Origin: Microbispora sp. NBC_01189
GTDB lineage: Bacteria; Actinomycetota; Actinomycetes; Streptosporangiales; Streptosporangiaceae
Direction: 5' to 3'
Length of the DNA stretch: 64,000 bases
Assembly: GCF_036010665.1 (NCBI RefSeq)
Contig: NZ_CP108581.1
Location: 1,677,501-1,741,500, forward strand
Position numbers and translations under genes: made by a program
The notes under the pieces: model-generated
Databases searched by the model: none
Told to the model about the DNA's origin: nothing
Seen by the model: only the letters and a program-made list of their open reading frames with translations
Shown: piece after piece, positions 42,284 through 51,011 of the stretch
Position numbering within the stretch: the first letter of the stretch is position 1
Layout: each line of letters begins with the position of its first letter

Positions 42284-42286
42284 CTC

Positions 42287-43207
42287 CTACCGGCCGGAGT
42301 CGGGGAGCGGCCCGCCGTACCAGGTCTCGATCATCCGCCGGGCGATCGAGACCTCGGTCGGCAGGAGCAGCTCACCCGACCGCACCTGGGCCTCAAGCTC
42401 CTCCCGGGACAGCCAGCGGGCCTCGGCGATCTCGTCCAGGTCGGGGCGCAGGTCGGTCGTGACGGCGCGGGCGAAGAAGCCGAGCATCAGGCTGCGCGGG
42501 AACGGCCAGGGCTGACTGCCCAGATAGCGGGGGGTGGCGACGGCGACGCCGACCTCCTCCAGGACCTCGCGCACCACCGCGTGCTCCAGCGACTCGCCGG
42601 GCTCGACGAACCCGGCGAGCACCGACATCCGGTTGGCCGGCCACGCCGGGCCGCGCGCCAGCAGGACGCGGCCCTCGTCGTCGTGGACCAGCATGATCAC
42701 GGCGGGGTCGACGCGGGGGAAGTGCTGACTGCCGTCGCGCGGGCACACCCGCATGTGCCCCGACGCGGTCACGTCCGTACGGCCGCCGCACCTGGGGCAG
42801 AACTCGTGGGTGGCGTGCCAGGCCTCCAGGGCCACCGCGTAGACGAGCAGCCCCGCGTCACGGTCGTCGAGCAGCACCGCGGCCTCCCGCAGGCCGGCCA
42901 CGTCGCCGGCGCTCCGGGCCGGCTCGGGCAGCGGCGCGTTGACCGCGAAGTAGGGCACGCCGTCCTCGTCCACGCCGAGGAGATAACGCGCGCCCTCCGG
43001 CGCCTCCGCCGGAGAGGTGAGCACCAGCGCCGCGCCGTCGGTGAAGCGGCTGATCAGCGTGCGGCCGTCGTGGACGAGGAGGACCCTCGTCTTCTCCGCC
43101 TCCCAGGCCCGCCGCAGCCACTCCTCGTCGCCGCGCAGGGCCGCCGACCGGTCGATGGCGCTCCTCGCGAGGAGCAGGGGGCCGAGCAATCCGTCCGCGA
43201 TTTCCAC
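42287..43207 (-). CDS. nudC: NAD+ diphosphatase / NAD-cap hydrolase NudC
   Basis: This 306-residue protein has a perfect Nudix box, GFVEPGESLEHAVVREVLEE and VGV, and the NudC-specific SQPWPFPRSLMLGF. A zinc-like segment, FCPRCGG and VCPRDGSQHFPR, has only three clear cysteines, as in many actinobacteria, so metal retention is not certain. NudC hydrolyses NAD(H) and removes NAD caps from RNA. I chose the GTG at 43207 because GGAAGGA lies seven bases upstream; an extended frame reaches 43252. The position matches Rv3199c. The conserved core is interrupted after this gene. Confidence 0.94.
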   Translation of the reverse strand: MEIADGLLGPLLLARSAIDRSAALRGDEEWLRRAWEAEKTRVLLVHDGRTLISRFTDGAALVLTSPAEAPEGARYLLGVDEDGVPYFAVNAPLPEPARSAGDVAGLREAAVLLDDRDAGLLVYAVALEAWHATHEFCPRCGGRTDVTASGHMRVCPRDGSQHFPRVDPAVIMLVHDDEGRVLLARGPAWPANRMSVLAGFVEPGESLEHAVVREVLEEVGVAVATPRYLGSQPWPFPRSLMLGFFARAVTTDLRPDLDEIAEARWLSREELEAQVRSGELLLPTEVSIARRMIETWYGGPLPDSGR

Positions 43208-43289
43208 CCCGTCATCCTTCCACTGCCGCCGCCGCGGCAATCTCCCCGCCAAGCCCGTTCCCCGCGTCGCCGCGCTAGGATGCAGTCAC

Positions 43290-43308
43290 TTAGGTTAGCC
43301 TTACCTAT
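43290..43308 (+). promoter_or_regulatory. Iron box (IdeR/DmdR-type operator) before the siderophore operon
   Basis: TTAGGTTAGCCTTACCTAT is a near-perfect 19-base iron box. It lies 11 bases before the GTG start at 43319 and just after TAGGAT (43276-43281), a possible -10. A metal-dependent repressor bound here would block the siderophore operon under iron sufficiency. The match to the DmdR consensus is judged by eye. Confidence 0.92.
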
Positions 43309-43318
43309 CGGAGGGCCG

Positions 43319-44731
43319 GTGCGGCTGTACCTCACCACGCTCAACCCGACCGACTCGGTGACCGGCGGATTCCTCCCCGCCGCGGCCGCGCTGGGCTGGG
43401 ACGTGACGATACTCACCGACCAGCCTGATCGGTATGCCGGGTACCCCGGATGCGAGGTCGTCATGGCCGACGTCCGCGACGCCAGGGCCGTGATCGACGC
43501 CGTGGCCGCCCATCACCCGCCCGGCGTCATCTTCTCGAACTCCGACCACCTCCAGGCCTCCGCCGCGCTCGCCGCCGAGTATTTCGGCCTGCCGGGCAAG
43601 GACTGGCGGGCCTGCGTCACCGCCAAGAACAAGGCGCTGACGCGCCGCGCCCTCGCCGCCGTGGAACCGGTCAGGTCCGTACGGATCCCTCCCGGCGGCG
43701 ATCTCCCACGCGACCTGCCGTACCCGGTGGTGGTCAAGCCCGCGCTCGGCGTGGCGAGCGAGGACGTCGTGCTCGTGGACGGTCCGGACGCGCTGCGCGC
43801 GGCGGTGGCGGAGATCCGGGAGCGCCGTCCGGCAGAGGTCCTGGTGGCCGAGGAGTTCCTGGACGGGCCGGTGCGCACGCTGGAAATCCTGGGCGACGGG
43901 GCCGGTGACGGCCGTGGCGGTTACAGCGGCGGCCGACACAGCGGTGGTCGTCACGGCGCCAGCCGACAAAGCGGTGGCCGAGCCGGCGGTGGGCGTCACG
44001 GCGGCGGGCGTCACGGCGGCGGCGCGCGGCGGGTTCTCGGCGGGTTCGCCACCACGCTCGGCCCGCCGCCGCGATTCATCGAGGAACGCCTGGACTGGCG
44101 GCCCCCGGACCCCGGGCATCTCCCCCACCTGTCCGCAGCGCTGGACGCCGCGGGCGTCGGCTTCGGGGTGTGCCACACCGAGTACGCCGTCACCCGGGAC
44201 GGCCCGCGGATCATCGAGATCAACTATCGGCTCATCGGCGATACCTGCGACTTCCTGCTGGCCGACCTTCTCGGCGCGCCCCTGCACGAGTGGATCCTGC
44301 GAATCCACGCGGGCGAACCCCTCTCCACGTTCGACTTCGACGCGCTCGACTTCGACGCGTTCGACGTCGGCGGCCCGCGTCCGGCGTACGGGTCTGTCGT
44401 GAGCCTCGTGGCCGAGCGCTCCGGCACGGTCACCGCCGCACCGCCGGATCTTCCCGCGCCGGATCTCTCCCCGCCGGACTTCTCCGCACCGGGCCTTCCC
44501 GCGCCGAATTTCTCCGCGCCGGGCCTTTCCGGGCCGGGCCTTCCGGCGGCGGGCGCCGGGGACGGCGTACGGCTGTGGCACCGGGCGCTGCGCCAGGTCG
44601 GCGATCACGTGGAGGTGACCGGCACCAACCGCGACTATCTCGGCCTGCTCCGCGCCGTCGGCCCGGACCGGGAGCGCGTCGACGCCGCCGTGGACGCGTT
44701 CCGGAAGGAGCACCCTTGGGTGCTGGCATGA
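43319..44731 (+). CDS. ATP-grasp ligase, siderophore biosynthesis
   Basis: This 470-residue protein has an ATP-grasp architecture: an N-terminal Rossmann-like region, then YPVVVKPALGVASEDVVLV (ATP-binding lysine), AEEFLDGPVRTLEILG, and the metal-site end PRIIEINYRLIGDTCDF. It probably forms an amide or ester between a carboxylate and an amine, the first step of siderophore assembly. Two low-complexity inserts break the fold: a Gly/His/Arg/Ser run (residues about 198-237) and a Pro/Asp/Ala-rich run (about 374-412). I chose the GTG at 43319, preceded by GGAGGG. It overlaps the double synthetase gene by four bases. Confidence 0.88.
   Translation: MRLYLTTLNPTDSVTGGFLPAAAALGWDVTILTDQPDRYAGYPGCEVVMADVRDARAVIDAVAAHHPPGVIFSNSDHLQASAALAAEYFGLPGKDWRACVTAKNKALTRRALAAVEPVRSVRIPPGGDLPRDLPYPVVVKPALGVASEDVVLVDGPDALRAAVAEIRERRPAEVLVAEEFLDGPVRTLEILGDGAGDGRGGYSGGRHSGGRHGASRQSGGRAGGGRHGGGRHGGGARRVLGGFATTLGPPPRFIEERLDWRPPDPGHLPHLSAALDAAGVGFGVCHTEYAVTRDGPRIIEINYRLIGDTCDFLLADLLGAPLHEWILRIHAGEPLSTFDFDALDFDAFDVGGPRPAYGSVVSLVAERSGTVTAAPPDLPAPDLSPPDFSAPGLPAPNFSAPGLSGPGLPAAGAGDGVRLWHRALRQVGDHVEVTGTNRDYLGLLRAVGPDRERVDAAVDAFRKEHPWVLA
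43912..44030. repeat. Gly/His/Arg low-complexity repeat in the ATP-grasp gene
   Basis: Imperfect tandem copies of a 12- to 18-base unit (ggcggtcgtcacggc-like) encode GGRH-like runs. It is an insertion in an otherwise normal ATP-grasp domain. Confidence 0.8.
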
Positions 44732-47700
44732 CGGCGGAGCACTATCTCGCCGCGCGGGTGCTCGACGCGCTGCTGCGAGAGGACTACGGCGGCGTCTCCT
44801 CCCGGGTGACCCGCGACCGGGACGGCGTGGCGATCGTCCTCGCCTCGGGACGGCGGGCCGGCCTCACGCCGGGCAGCCCGTTCCAGGATTTCTCGACGGC
44901 CCCGGACGAGCGCCTGCGCCTGGCCGAGGTGCTGGACACGCTGCGGGAGGTCGCCGACCCGGCCGACGCCGAGGGGGTCGCCGCCTTCGCCCGGGAGTGC
45001 CGCGAGACGCTCACGGCCCTGAAGGCCCGGCACCGGCTGCGCGGCGACGTGGCCCGGCGGCTGCGCGGGCGAGACGGGCTGATCCGTTACGAGTCGCTGG
45101 CCGCCTCGGTGGACCATCCGCTCTATCCGACGGCCCGCTGCCGCCTCGGCGTCTCGTCCGGCGACCTGCTGTCGTACGCGCCGGAGTTCGCCCCCGAGTT
45201 CACGATGCGCTGGACGGCGGTGCCGAGGGAGCTCGCGACGCTGTCCCGGCCGGAGCCGCCCGCGTGGTGGCCCCGGCCAGGAGACGTGGGGCTGCCGCCC
45301 GGCCTCGTCCGGACGCACGTGCTGTTCCCCGTCCATCCCCTGGCGGAGCCGCTGGTGGCGGGGCTTCCCGGCGTGCTCCCCGAGCTTTCCGGACTGGTGC
45401 CGGGGCGGCGTCCGTACCTGGACGTGCGGCCGACCCTGTCGATGCGGACGGTCGAGGCCGGCCCGCGCGTCCATCTCAAGGTGCCGCTGCCCACCAGCAC
45501 GCTCGGCCTGCGCAACCGCAGGTCGATCAAACCGGGCACGCTGCGGGACGGCGCGCTGGCCGAGTCGCTGCTGCGCCGGATCCTGGTGCGCGAGCCCGGC
45601 CTGCGCGCCACGCTCGCCGACGAGCAGACGTACGGGCACGCCGGGCACGAATATCTGGGCTGGCTGGTCCGCGGGCTGCCCGAGGGCGAGATCGTCCCGG
45701 TCGCGGCCCTCCTCGCGCCGCTGCCGGACGGGGACGACCGGCTTGTCGCGCACGAGGTGGCCGGGCGGCACTACGGCGGCGACGTGCGCGCGCTGCTGGA
45801 CGACTACCTCGCGGCGCTGTTCGCCTGGAACGTCGCGCTCCTCGTGCGGTACGGCGTCGCGCTGGAGGCCCACCAGCAGAACCTGGCCCTGCTGTTCGGC
45901 GACGGGCCCATGCGGCTGCTGGTCAAGGACAACGACGGGCTGCTCGCCTCCCCCGGGCGGCTGCGGGCCGCCGGGCTCGACGCGCCGGACTTCGGCGACG
46001 CGCGCATGCTGACCGACGACCCGTACGCGCTCGCCGACGTCTTCGTGACGATCACTCTGCACCTGGCCGCCATGGCGGTGGCCCACGGCCTGCTGCCCGA
46101 CTCCGGCGCCGCGCTGGTCCGGCGGGCGCTGACGGCCGCGCTGGAGCCGTACGGGGACGACCCGATGGCCCGGCTGCTGCGGGCCCGCACCCTCGACGCC
46201 GCCCGCCTCACCGGCAAGTCGATGGTGGTCGCCGGGACGCTCGTCGCGAAGGAGCGCACCGGGGCCCGGGACGTCAACAAGTTCTACGGCACGACCGGCC
46301 CCAACTATCTGAGAGGCACCCGCTCCGTAGATCTCACGGCTGCGGATCTCACGGCTGCGGATCTCACTGCTGCGGATCTGACGGCCGAGGAGACCGCGTT
46401 GCGGGCGCTGCTGCGCTGCTGGCTGCGCGAGGTCGGCGGCCCGCGTGGCGACGTACGCGCCGCCGGGCCGCATCTGACGCTCCGGGTGGCCGGGACGCCG
46501 GTGCGCGTCCGCGCGCGCGGAGGCATCGCCCTGCGTTTCGACGACCCGCCCGAATATCTGATGGAGGGGCGGTGGCGGCCCCTCGACCTGCCCGCCCTCC
46601 TCGCGCTCGTGGAGAGCGATCTCGACGGCGGCAACGAGGAGTTCGCCGGCCAGGTCCGCGCCGGGCGCGACGCGGCCGCCGCGATCCTCGCGGCCCGCGA
46701 GCGAGCCGCCCCGCCCGCCGACCCCTGGCTCGCCTCCGAGCAGGCCCTCGTGGCCGGGCACCCGTTCCATCCCGCTCCGAAGGCCCGCGCGGGCGACGGC
46801 TGGCTCGACTACGCACCGGAGGCGCACGCGCGGTTCGCGCCGCGCCTGCTCGGAGTGCGCGCCGACCTGGTGGCCCAGGACGGCGACACGACGGCGCTGG
46901 ACGGCTTCGGCGAGGCGCCGCCGGGCTATCTGCCGCTGCCCGCCCATCCGTGGCAGTTCCGCCTGCTGGCCGCCGAGCTGCGGGAGCCGCTCGCGGACGG
47001 ACGGCTCGTGGACCTCGGGCCCGGCCCCCGCGCGGTCGTGCCGACGTCCTCGGTCCGGACCGTGTACGACCCCGGCGCCGGCGTGTGCCTGAAGTTCAGC
47101 CTGGACGTGCGGATCACCAACTGCGTGCGCAAGAACGCGTGGTACGAGCTGGCCGGCGCGGTGGAGCTGACCCGGCGGCTCGCCCCCGTCTTCGAGCCGC
47201 TCGACAGGCGTTTTCCCGGCACGCGCTGGCTGCCGGAGCCCGGTTACCGGTCGGCCGCGCTCGGCACGCGGCTGCTCGAAGGATTGTCGGTGATCGTCCG
47301 TACCGGGCCGTGGGCCGTGTGCGGGCCGGGGATCACGCCGGTCCTCGCCGCGGCCGTGGCGGCGGGCGCCGAAGGGGTCCCGAAGGCCGTCCTGGCCCGC
47401 CGGGCGGCCGACCCGGTCGCCTGGTTCGAGGCGTACGCCGAGCGGGTTGCGTACCCGGTGCTCGACGCTTACGTCCGGCACGGCGTCGTGCTCGAACCCC
47501 ACGTGCAGAACGTGCTCGTCGGGTTCGACGCGGACGGCTGGCCCGCCGAGGTCGTCTTCCGCGACCTGGAGGGCACCAAGCTGGTCACCGGCCGCCACGA
47601 CCTGACGGGCCTGCCGGGCGAGGTCGCGAGCTCCCTGTCGTACGACGCCGGGCGCGGCTGGGACCGGGTGGCCTACTGCCTCTTCGTCAACCATCTGGCG

Positions 47701-48111
47701 GAGGTCGCCGCCACAGTGGCCGACGCGGCGACGGGCAGAACGACAGGCCCGGCCACGGACCCGGCGGCCGACGCGGTGGCGAACCGGGCTGCGGACGCGG
47801 GGGGTGACCGGCTCCTGCGGGACATGTGGGCCGCCGCCCGCGCGTCCCTGGAGCGCTACGTCGCCGTCCACGCGCCCGACCACGCCGCCGACCGTGCCGC
47901 CGGACGCACTGCCGGACGCGACGCCCTCGCACCGTTGACGCGGCTGCTGGCGGGAGCGCCGCTGCCCGCCAAGGCGAACCTCACCGTACGGTGGGCGAGG
48001 GCGGCCGACCGGGAGGCCGGATACGTGCCCGTCGCCAACCCGCTCGCGCCGCCGGGGCCCCTCCCCGGCCCGCTCTGGCCCGAGCCGACCCACGCCAGGG
48101 GGCGCGGATGA
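44728..48111 (+). CDS. Double IucA/IucC-family NRPS-independent siderophore synthetase (fused)
   Basis: This 1127-residue protein is two IucA/IucC modules in tandem; single enzymes are usually about 600. Module 1 (about 1-530) has DHPLYPTARCRLG near residue 130, LDVRPTLSMRTV, HLKVPLPTSTLG and EAHQQNLALLF with LLVKDND. Module 2 (about 555-1110) has canonical GHPFHPAPKARAG near residue 676, VVPTSSVRTV, CLKFSLDVRITNCVRKN, and EPHVQNVLVGF with VFRDLEGT. In module 1 the HPxHPxxK motif is degenerate. A 15-base repeat encodes an LTAAD linker. Each module would adenylate a carboxylate such as citrate and transfer it to an amine. The gene overlaps both neighbours by four bases. Confidence 0.93.
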   Translation: MTAEHYLAARVLDALLREDYGGVSSRVTRDRDGVAIVLASGRRAGLTPGSPFQDFSTAPDERLRLAEVLDTLREVADPADAEGVAAFARECRETLTALKARHRLRGDVARRLRGRDGLIRYESLAASVDHPLYPTARCRLGVSSGDLLSYAPEFAPEFTMRWTAVPRELATLSRPEPPAWWPRPGDVGLPPGLVRTHVLFPVHPLAEPLVAGLPGVLPELSGLVPGRRPYLDVRPTLSMRTVEAGPRVHLKVPLPTSTLGLRNRRSIKPGTLRDGALAESLLRRILVREPGLRATLADEQTYGHAGHEYLGWLVRGLPEGEIVPVAALLAPLPDGDDRLVAHEVAGRHYGGDVRALLDDYLAALFAWNVALLVRYGVALEAHQQNLALLFGDGPMRLLVKDNDGLLASPGRLRAAGLDAPDFGDARMLTDDPYALADVFVTITLHLAAMAVAHGLLPDSGAALVRRALTAALEPYGDDPMARLLRARTLDAARLTGKSMVVAGTLVAKERTGARDVNKFYGTTGPNYLRGTRSVDLTAADLTAADLTAADLTAEETALRALLRCWLREVGGPRGDVRAAGPHLTLRVAGTPVRVRARGGIALRFDDPPEYLMEGRWRPLDLPALLALVESDLDGGNEEFAGQVRAGRDAAAAILAARERAAPPADPWLASEQALVAGHPFHPAPKARAGDGWLDYAPEAHARFAPRLLGVRADLVAQDGDTTALDGFGEAPPGYLPLPAHPWQFRLLAAELREPLADGRLVDLGPGPRAVVPTSSVRTVYDPGAGVCLKFSLDVRITNCVRKNAWYELAGAVELTRRLAPVFEPLDRRFPGTRWLPEPGYRSAALGTRLLEGLSVIVRTGPWAVCGPGITPVLAAAVAAGAEGVPKAVLARRAADPVAWFEAYAERVAYPVLDAYVRHGVVLEPHVQNVLVGFDADGWPAEVVFRDLEGTKLVTGRHDLTGLPGEVASSLSYDAGRGWDRVAYCLFVNHLAEVAATVADAATGRTTGPATDPAADAVANRAADAGGDRLLRDMWAAARASLERYVAVHAPDHAADRAAGRTAGRDALAPLTRLLAGAPLPAKANLTVRWARAADREAGYVPVANPLAPPGPLPGPLWPEPTHARGRG
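46330..46389. repeat. 15-bp tandem repeat linking the two synthetase modules
   Basis: Four copies of gatctcacggctgcg encode D-L-T-A-A units exactly at the junction of the two IucA/IucC modules. Confidence 0.9.
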
Positions 48112-49217
48112 GCATGGACATCCCATCGGGCGTGCGGCGGGTCGCCGAGTCGCTGGACGATGTCCCCGCCTACGTCTACGACCTCGCGGGGCTCGGCCGC
48201 CACGCGTCGGCCGTACGCGCCGCCTTGGCCGGGACCGAGCTCTGCTACGCCGTCAAGGCCAACCCCGACCCCGAGGTGCTGCGGGCGCTCGCGCCGTACG
48301 CGGACGGGTTCGAGGTCTCCTCCGGCGGCGAGTTCGAGCACGTCAGGGCACTGCTGCCAGACGCCCTGCTGAGCTTCGGCGGGCCGGGCAAGACCGGCGC
48401 CGAGCTGGCCCTGGCCCCCTCGGCGTACCGGTGGCACGTCGAGAGCCCGGCCGAGCTGCGGCGCCTGCGCGGCCCGGCGGACGTGCTGCTGCGGGTCAAC
48501 CTCGACGTGCCCGTCACCGGCGCGGCCCTCGCGATGGGCGGTGGCGCCACGCCGTTCGGCATGGACCCGGACGGGGTCGCCGAATGCCTGGCCCTGCTCG
48601 GGGCCGAGCCGGACGGGCGGGGGGCGCTGCGGCTGCGGGGCGTCCACGCCCACCTGGCGAGCGGCCTGGCCGCCCCCGACCTGCTCACCCTCGCCGAGAC
48701 CGTCCTCGCGTACGGCAGGAGCCTGGGCCTGCGGGAGTTCAACCTCGGCGGCGGGATGGCCGTCTCCTACACGCGTCCCGGGGAGCGGTTCGACTGGGCA
48801 GCGTACGGCGCGGGCCTGCGGGCGCTGGCCCGGCCGGGCGAGACGCTGCGCGTGGAGCCGGGGCGGGCCCTGACCGCCTACTGCGGGTGGTACCTGACGA
48901 CCGTGCTCGACGTGAAGCGGGTCCACGGGGAGCGCTTCGCCGTGCTCTCCGGCGGCACCCATCACCTGCGGACGCCGGTGACGAAGGGCCACGACCAGCC
49001 GTTCGCCGTGCTGCCTCGAAACGGGGAGGGCGAGGACGGGCCGGTGACCCTGGTGGGACGGCTCTGCACCCCGAAGGACGTCTTCGCCCGCCGCGTCCCC
49101 GCCGCACTCGCCGTCGGCGACGTGGTCGCCTTCGCCATGGCCGGCGCGTACGCCTGGAACATCTCCCACCACGACTTCCTCATGCACCCGAAGCCAGAGT
49201 TCCACTACTTGGGCTGA
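48108..49217 (+). CDS. Type III PLP-dependent decarboxylase, siderophore biosynthesis
   Basis: This 369-residue alanine-racemase-fold decarboxylase has the PLP lysine in LCYAVKANPDPEVL, then FEVSSGGEFEHVRALLPD, LRGVHAHLASGL, FNLGGGMAVSY and EPGRALTAYCGWY. The C-terminus MAGAYAWNISHHDFLMHPKP is close to the SbnH-type ending, where H is typical rather than the DNGAY of LysA. It would decarboxylate an amino acid or an amino-acid citrate intermediate to make the diamine backbone. It starts at an ATG that overlaps the synthetase stop by four bases. Diaminopimelate or ornithine decarboxylase activity cannot be excluded. Confidence 0.92.
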   Translation: MSMDIPSGVRRVAESLDDVPAYVYDLAGLGRHASAVRAALAGTELCYAVKANPDPEVLRALAPYADGFEVSSGGEFEHVRALLPDALLSFGGPGKTGAELALAPSAYRWHVESPAELRRLRGPADVLLRVNLDVPVTGAALAMGGGATPFGMDPDGVAECLALLGAEPDGRGALRLRGVHAHLASGLAAPDLLTLAETVLAYGRSLGLREFNLGGGMAVSYTRPGERFDWAAYGAGLRALARPGETLRVEPGRALTAYCGWYLTTVLDVKRVHGERFAVLSGGTHHLRTPVTKGHDQPFAVLPRNGEGEDGPVTLVGRLCTPKDVFARRVPAALAVGDVVAFAMAGAYAWNISHHDFLMHPKPEFHYLG

Positions 49218-50086
49218 GGGCCGAGAACCTTCGCGGAGTTGGCGAGGCGGGCCTCGTTGAGCGACCTGATGACGTCGAGCCGGGCACGATCGTGGTCGAT
49301 GACCCGCTGCTGTGCCTCGATGTAGACCGTGCGGCGTACGTCGGAGTAGCCGGTCTCGGCCCGGCATTGCGCGTCCGCGACCGCGGTGTCGATCTCGGCC
49401 TGAGTGCCGCGTGGCTTGACGATCTGGTCGTCCCTGGCGGTCGTCGCCCAGCGCGGGTCTCCGCCGGCCTGGCCGATGCTGCGGTAGTGGAAGCCCCTCG
49501 ACTCCATGCAGTCGCTCCACGCGCGCTCGGCCGCCGCGATCCGCGGGTCCTTGGAGGCGGCGTCGGACGCGCTGTCGGCGTAACGCGGGACCTCGTCGTC
49601 GTCGAACTTCTTGCGGATGTCCGCCGTGGTCACGCCCCGCGCTCCCCGGTTCAGCACCGCGTCGGCCTCGGCCATGCAGCCCCCGGGCGGCACCGTCCGC
49701 CCGTGGTACCGCCGAACGTTTCCCATCAGGACACGAAACTCGTCGTCGCTGCCCGAGTACGTGGGGATCCCCGTGTCCTCACTCACATTCCGGCGTTCCC
49801 CCGCGTAGCCCGACTTCTGGGCCTCTTCGGGATCGAACCACCCGAGGTAATCGATGTTGTGCAGGTTGGTCACCGGTTCGACGGCGGGAAACCGGAAATC
49901 GAGCCCGGCACGACGCATGCATTTCTCGGCCAGCATGAACCGCGCGTGCAGGACCTGGGCCCGCTCCTCGGCCCCGAGGCTGTAGGTGTCCAGAGGCAGA
50001 GTGGAATCTGGCGGATTCGCCGCCGCCGAGCACCCGGCCGCCGCCGCGACACCGGCCATCACCAACGCCATCCGCAGAACAGACAT
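49205..50086 (-). CDS. Hypothetical lipoprotein
   Basis: This 293-residue protein has a lipoprotein signal, MSVLRMALVMAGVAAAAGCSA, with AAAGC as lipobox, followed by a long charged domain with no recognised family. Cysteines in MLAEKCMRRAGL, PPGGCMAEAD, SDCMESRGF and DAQCRAETGY may form two disulfides. It ends inside the last 13 bases of the decarboxylase gene, convergent to it. Similar proteins are common in Streptosporangiales-like genomes as uncharacterised surface proteins. A role with the siderophore is possible from position only. Confidence 0.72.
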   Translation of the reverse strand: MSVLRMALVMAGVAAAAGCSAAANPPDSTLPLDTYSLGAEERAQVLHARFMLAEKCMRRAGLDFRFPAVEPVTNLHNIDYLGWFDPEEAQKSGYAGERRNVSEDTGIPTYSGSDDEFRVLMGNVRRYHGRTVPPGGCMAEADAVLNRGARGVTTADIRKKFDDDEVPRYADSASDAASKDPRIAAAERAWSDCMESRGFHYRSIGQAGGDPRWATTARDDQIVKPRGTQAEIDTAVADAQCRAETGYSDVRRTVYIEAQQRVIDHDRARLDVIRSLNEARLANSAKVLGPQPK

Positions 50087-50335
50087 AAGCCATTCTTAGC
50101 GGATCATGAACAGCCCCCGCCGACAAAAGAGGCAATTCCTCTCGATGGAAAGATCCTCCAACTGCCGGTACGGCATTTACGGCCAATGACCGAAATCACC
50201 GGAGTGGTTTCCTCCCCCCGGTGGAGCTTCCTCCACTTCGCCCGCATCCTGAGGTACCTGTGCCATCACTTATCGACTACCTTCCGTGTCGACGCAAGGG
50301 CGTTCCGTACCATCGACATGGAGGAGTAGGAGAAA
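50087..50335. other. Intergenic region between lipoprotein and Uma2 genes
   Basis: This 249-base divergent gap is comparatively AT-rich around 50100-50200. It must contain the promoters of both genes. I find no obvious operator or RNA gene. Confidence 0.4.
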
Positions 50336-50977
50336 GTGGCGACTCGAAGGCAGGAGCCATCCGCCTCAATGGGGCACGAACCCCAGGAGACCGGGAAGCC
50401 CGATGATCTCGATGGACAGCTGCTGCGGTTGTGCCTGGAGCTCAACGAGGCCGACTACCGGGCGGAGATCCATAACGGCCAGGTCGTCGTGGGTCTCCCA
50501 GCGACCCGGCAGCACTGCGAGGTACTCGACCGGCTCGCCAACCTGCTGTACACCCTGAAGCTGCGCAACCGCTGGCGTTTCTTCTACAGCTGGGGAGTGC
50601 ACATTCCGCCGCAGCCCAACCTCCGACTGCCGGACCTCATGGTGCTGCCGGACAGGGTCGAAGGCTTCGACGAGATGCGCGCTTACGGGCACAGTCTCCT
50701 GCTGGTTGTGGAGGTGTGCTCGCCCGGCACTCATGGGATCGACTGGAAGGAGAAGCCGCTCGACTACGCGCGGGCGGGCGTGCCGCTCTTCCTGATCGTT
50801 GACCCGCTGGCGACTCCACGCAGGGTCACGCTGATGAGCGATCCGCTCTCCGACCTCGAACCCTTCGACTACCACCGGCAGCCGTACCGGAAGGTCGTCA
50901 CGGCGGAGGAGGGCGAGGTCCTGGAGCTGCCCGAGCCCTTCGGGATCAAGATCGAGACGAGCGCGCTGTTCGACTAG
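50336..50977 (+). CDS. Uma2-family (DUF820) PD-(D/E)xK nuclease-like protein
   Basis: This 213-residue Uma2 protein has IHNGQVVVGLPATRQH, WGVHIPPQPNLRLPDLMVLP with the first metal Asp, LLLVVEVCSPGTHGIDWKEK with Glu and Lys, and PLDYARAGVPLFLIVDP. These are the PD-(D/E)xK core residues. The function of the family is unknown, though it expands in actinobacteria and cyanobacteria. The GTG at 50336 is preceded by GGAGGAGTAGGAG. A paralog lies at 61939-62508. Confidence 0.9.
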   Translation: MATRRQEPSASMGHEPQETGKPDDLDGQLLRLCLELNEADYRAEIHNGQVVVGLPATRQHCEVLDRLANLLYTLKLRNRWRFFYSWGVHIPPQPNLRLPDLMVLPDRVEGFDEMRAYGHSLLLVVEVCSPGTHGIDWKEKPLDYARAGVPLFLIVDPLATPRRVTLMSDPLSDLEPFDYHRQPYRKVVTAEEGEVLELPEPFGIKIETSALFD

Positions 50978-51011
50978 AGATCCTGCCCGGAGGCCGCTGG
51001 AGACGCCCGGA

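Noticed and set aside
43280-43318. An upstream ATG for the ATP-grasp gene at 43280
   Set aside because: It would place the iron box inside the coding region, and its ribosome-binding site is weak; the GTG at 43319 has GGAGGG.
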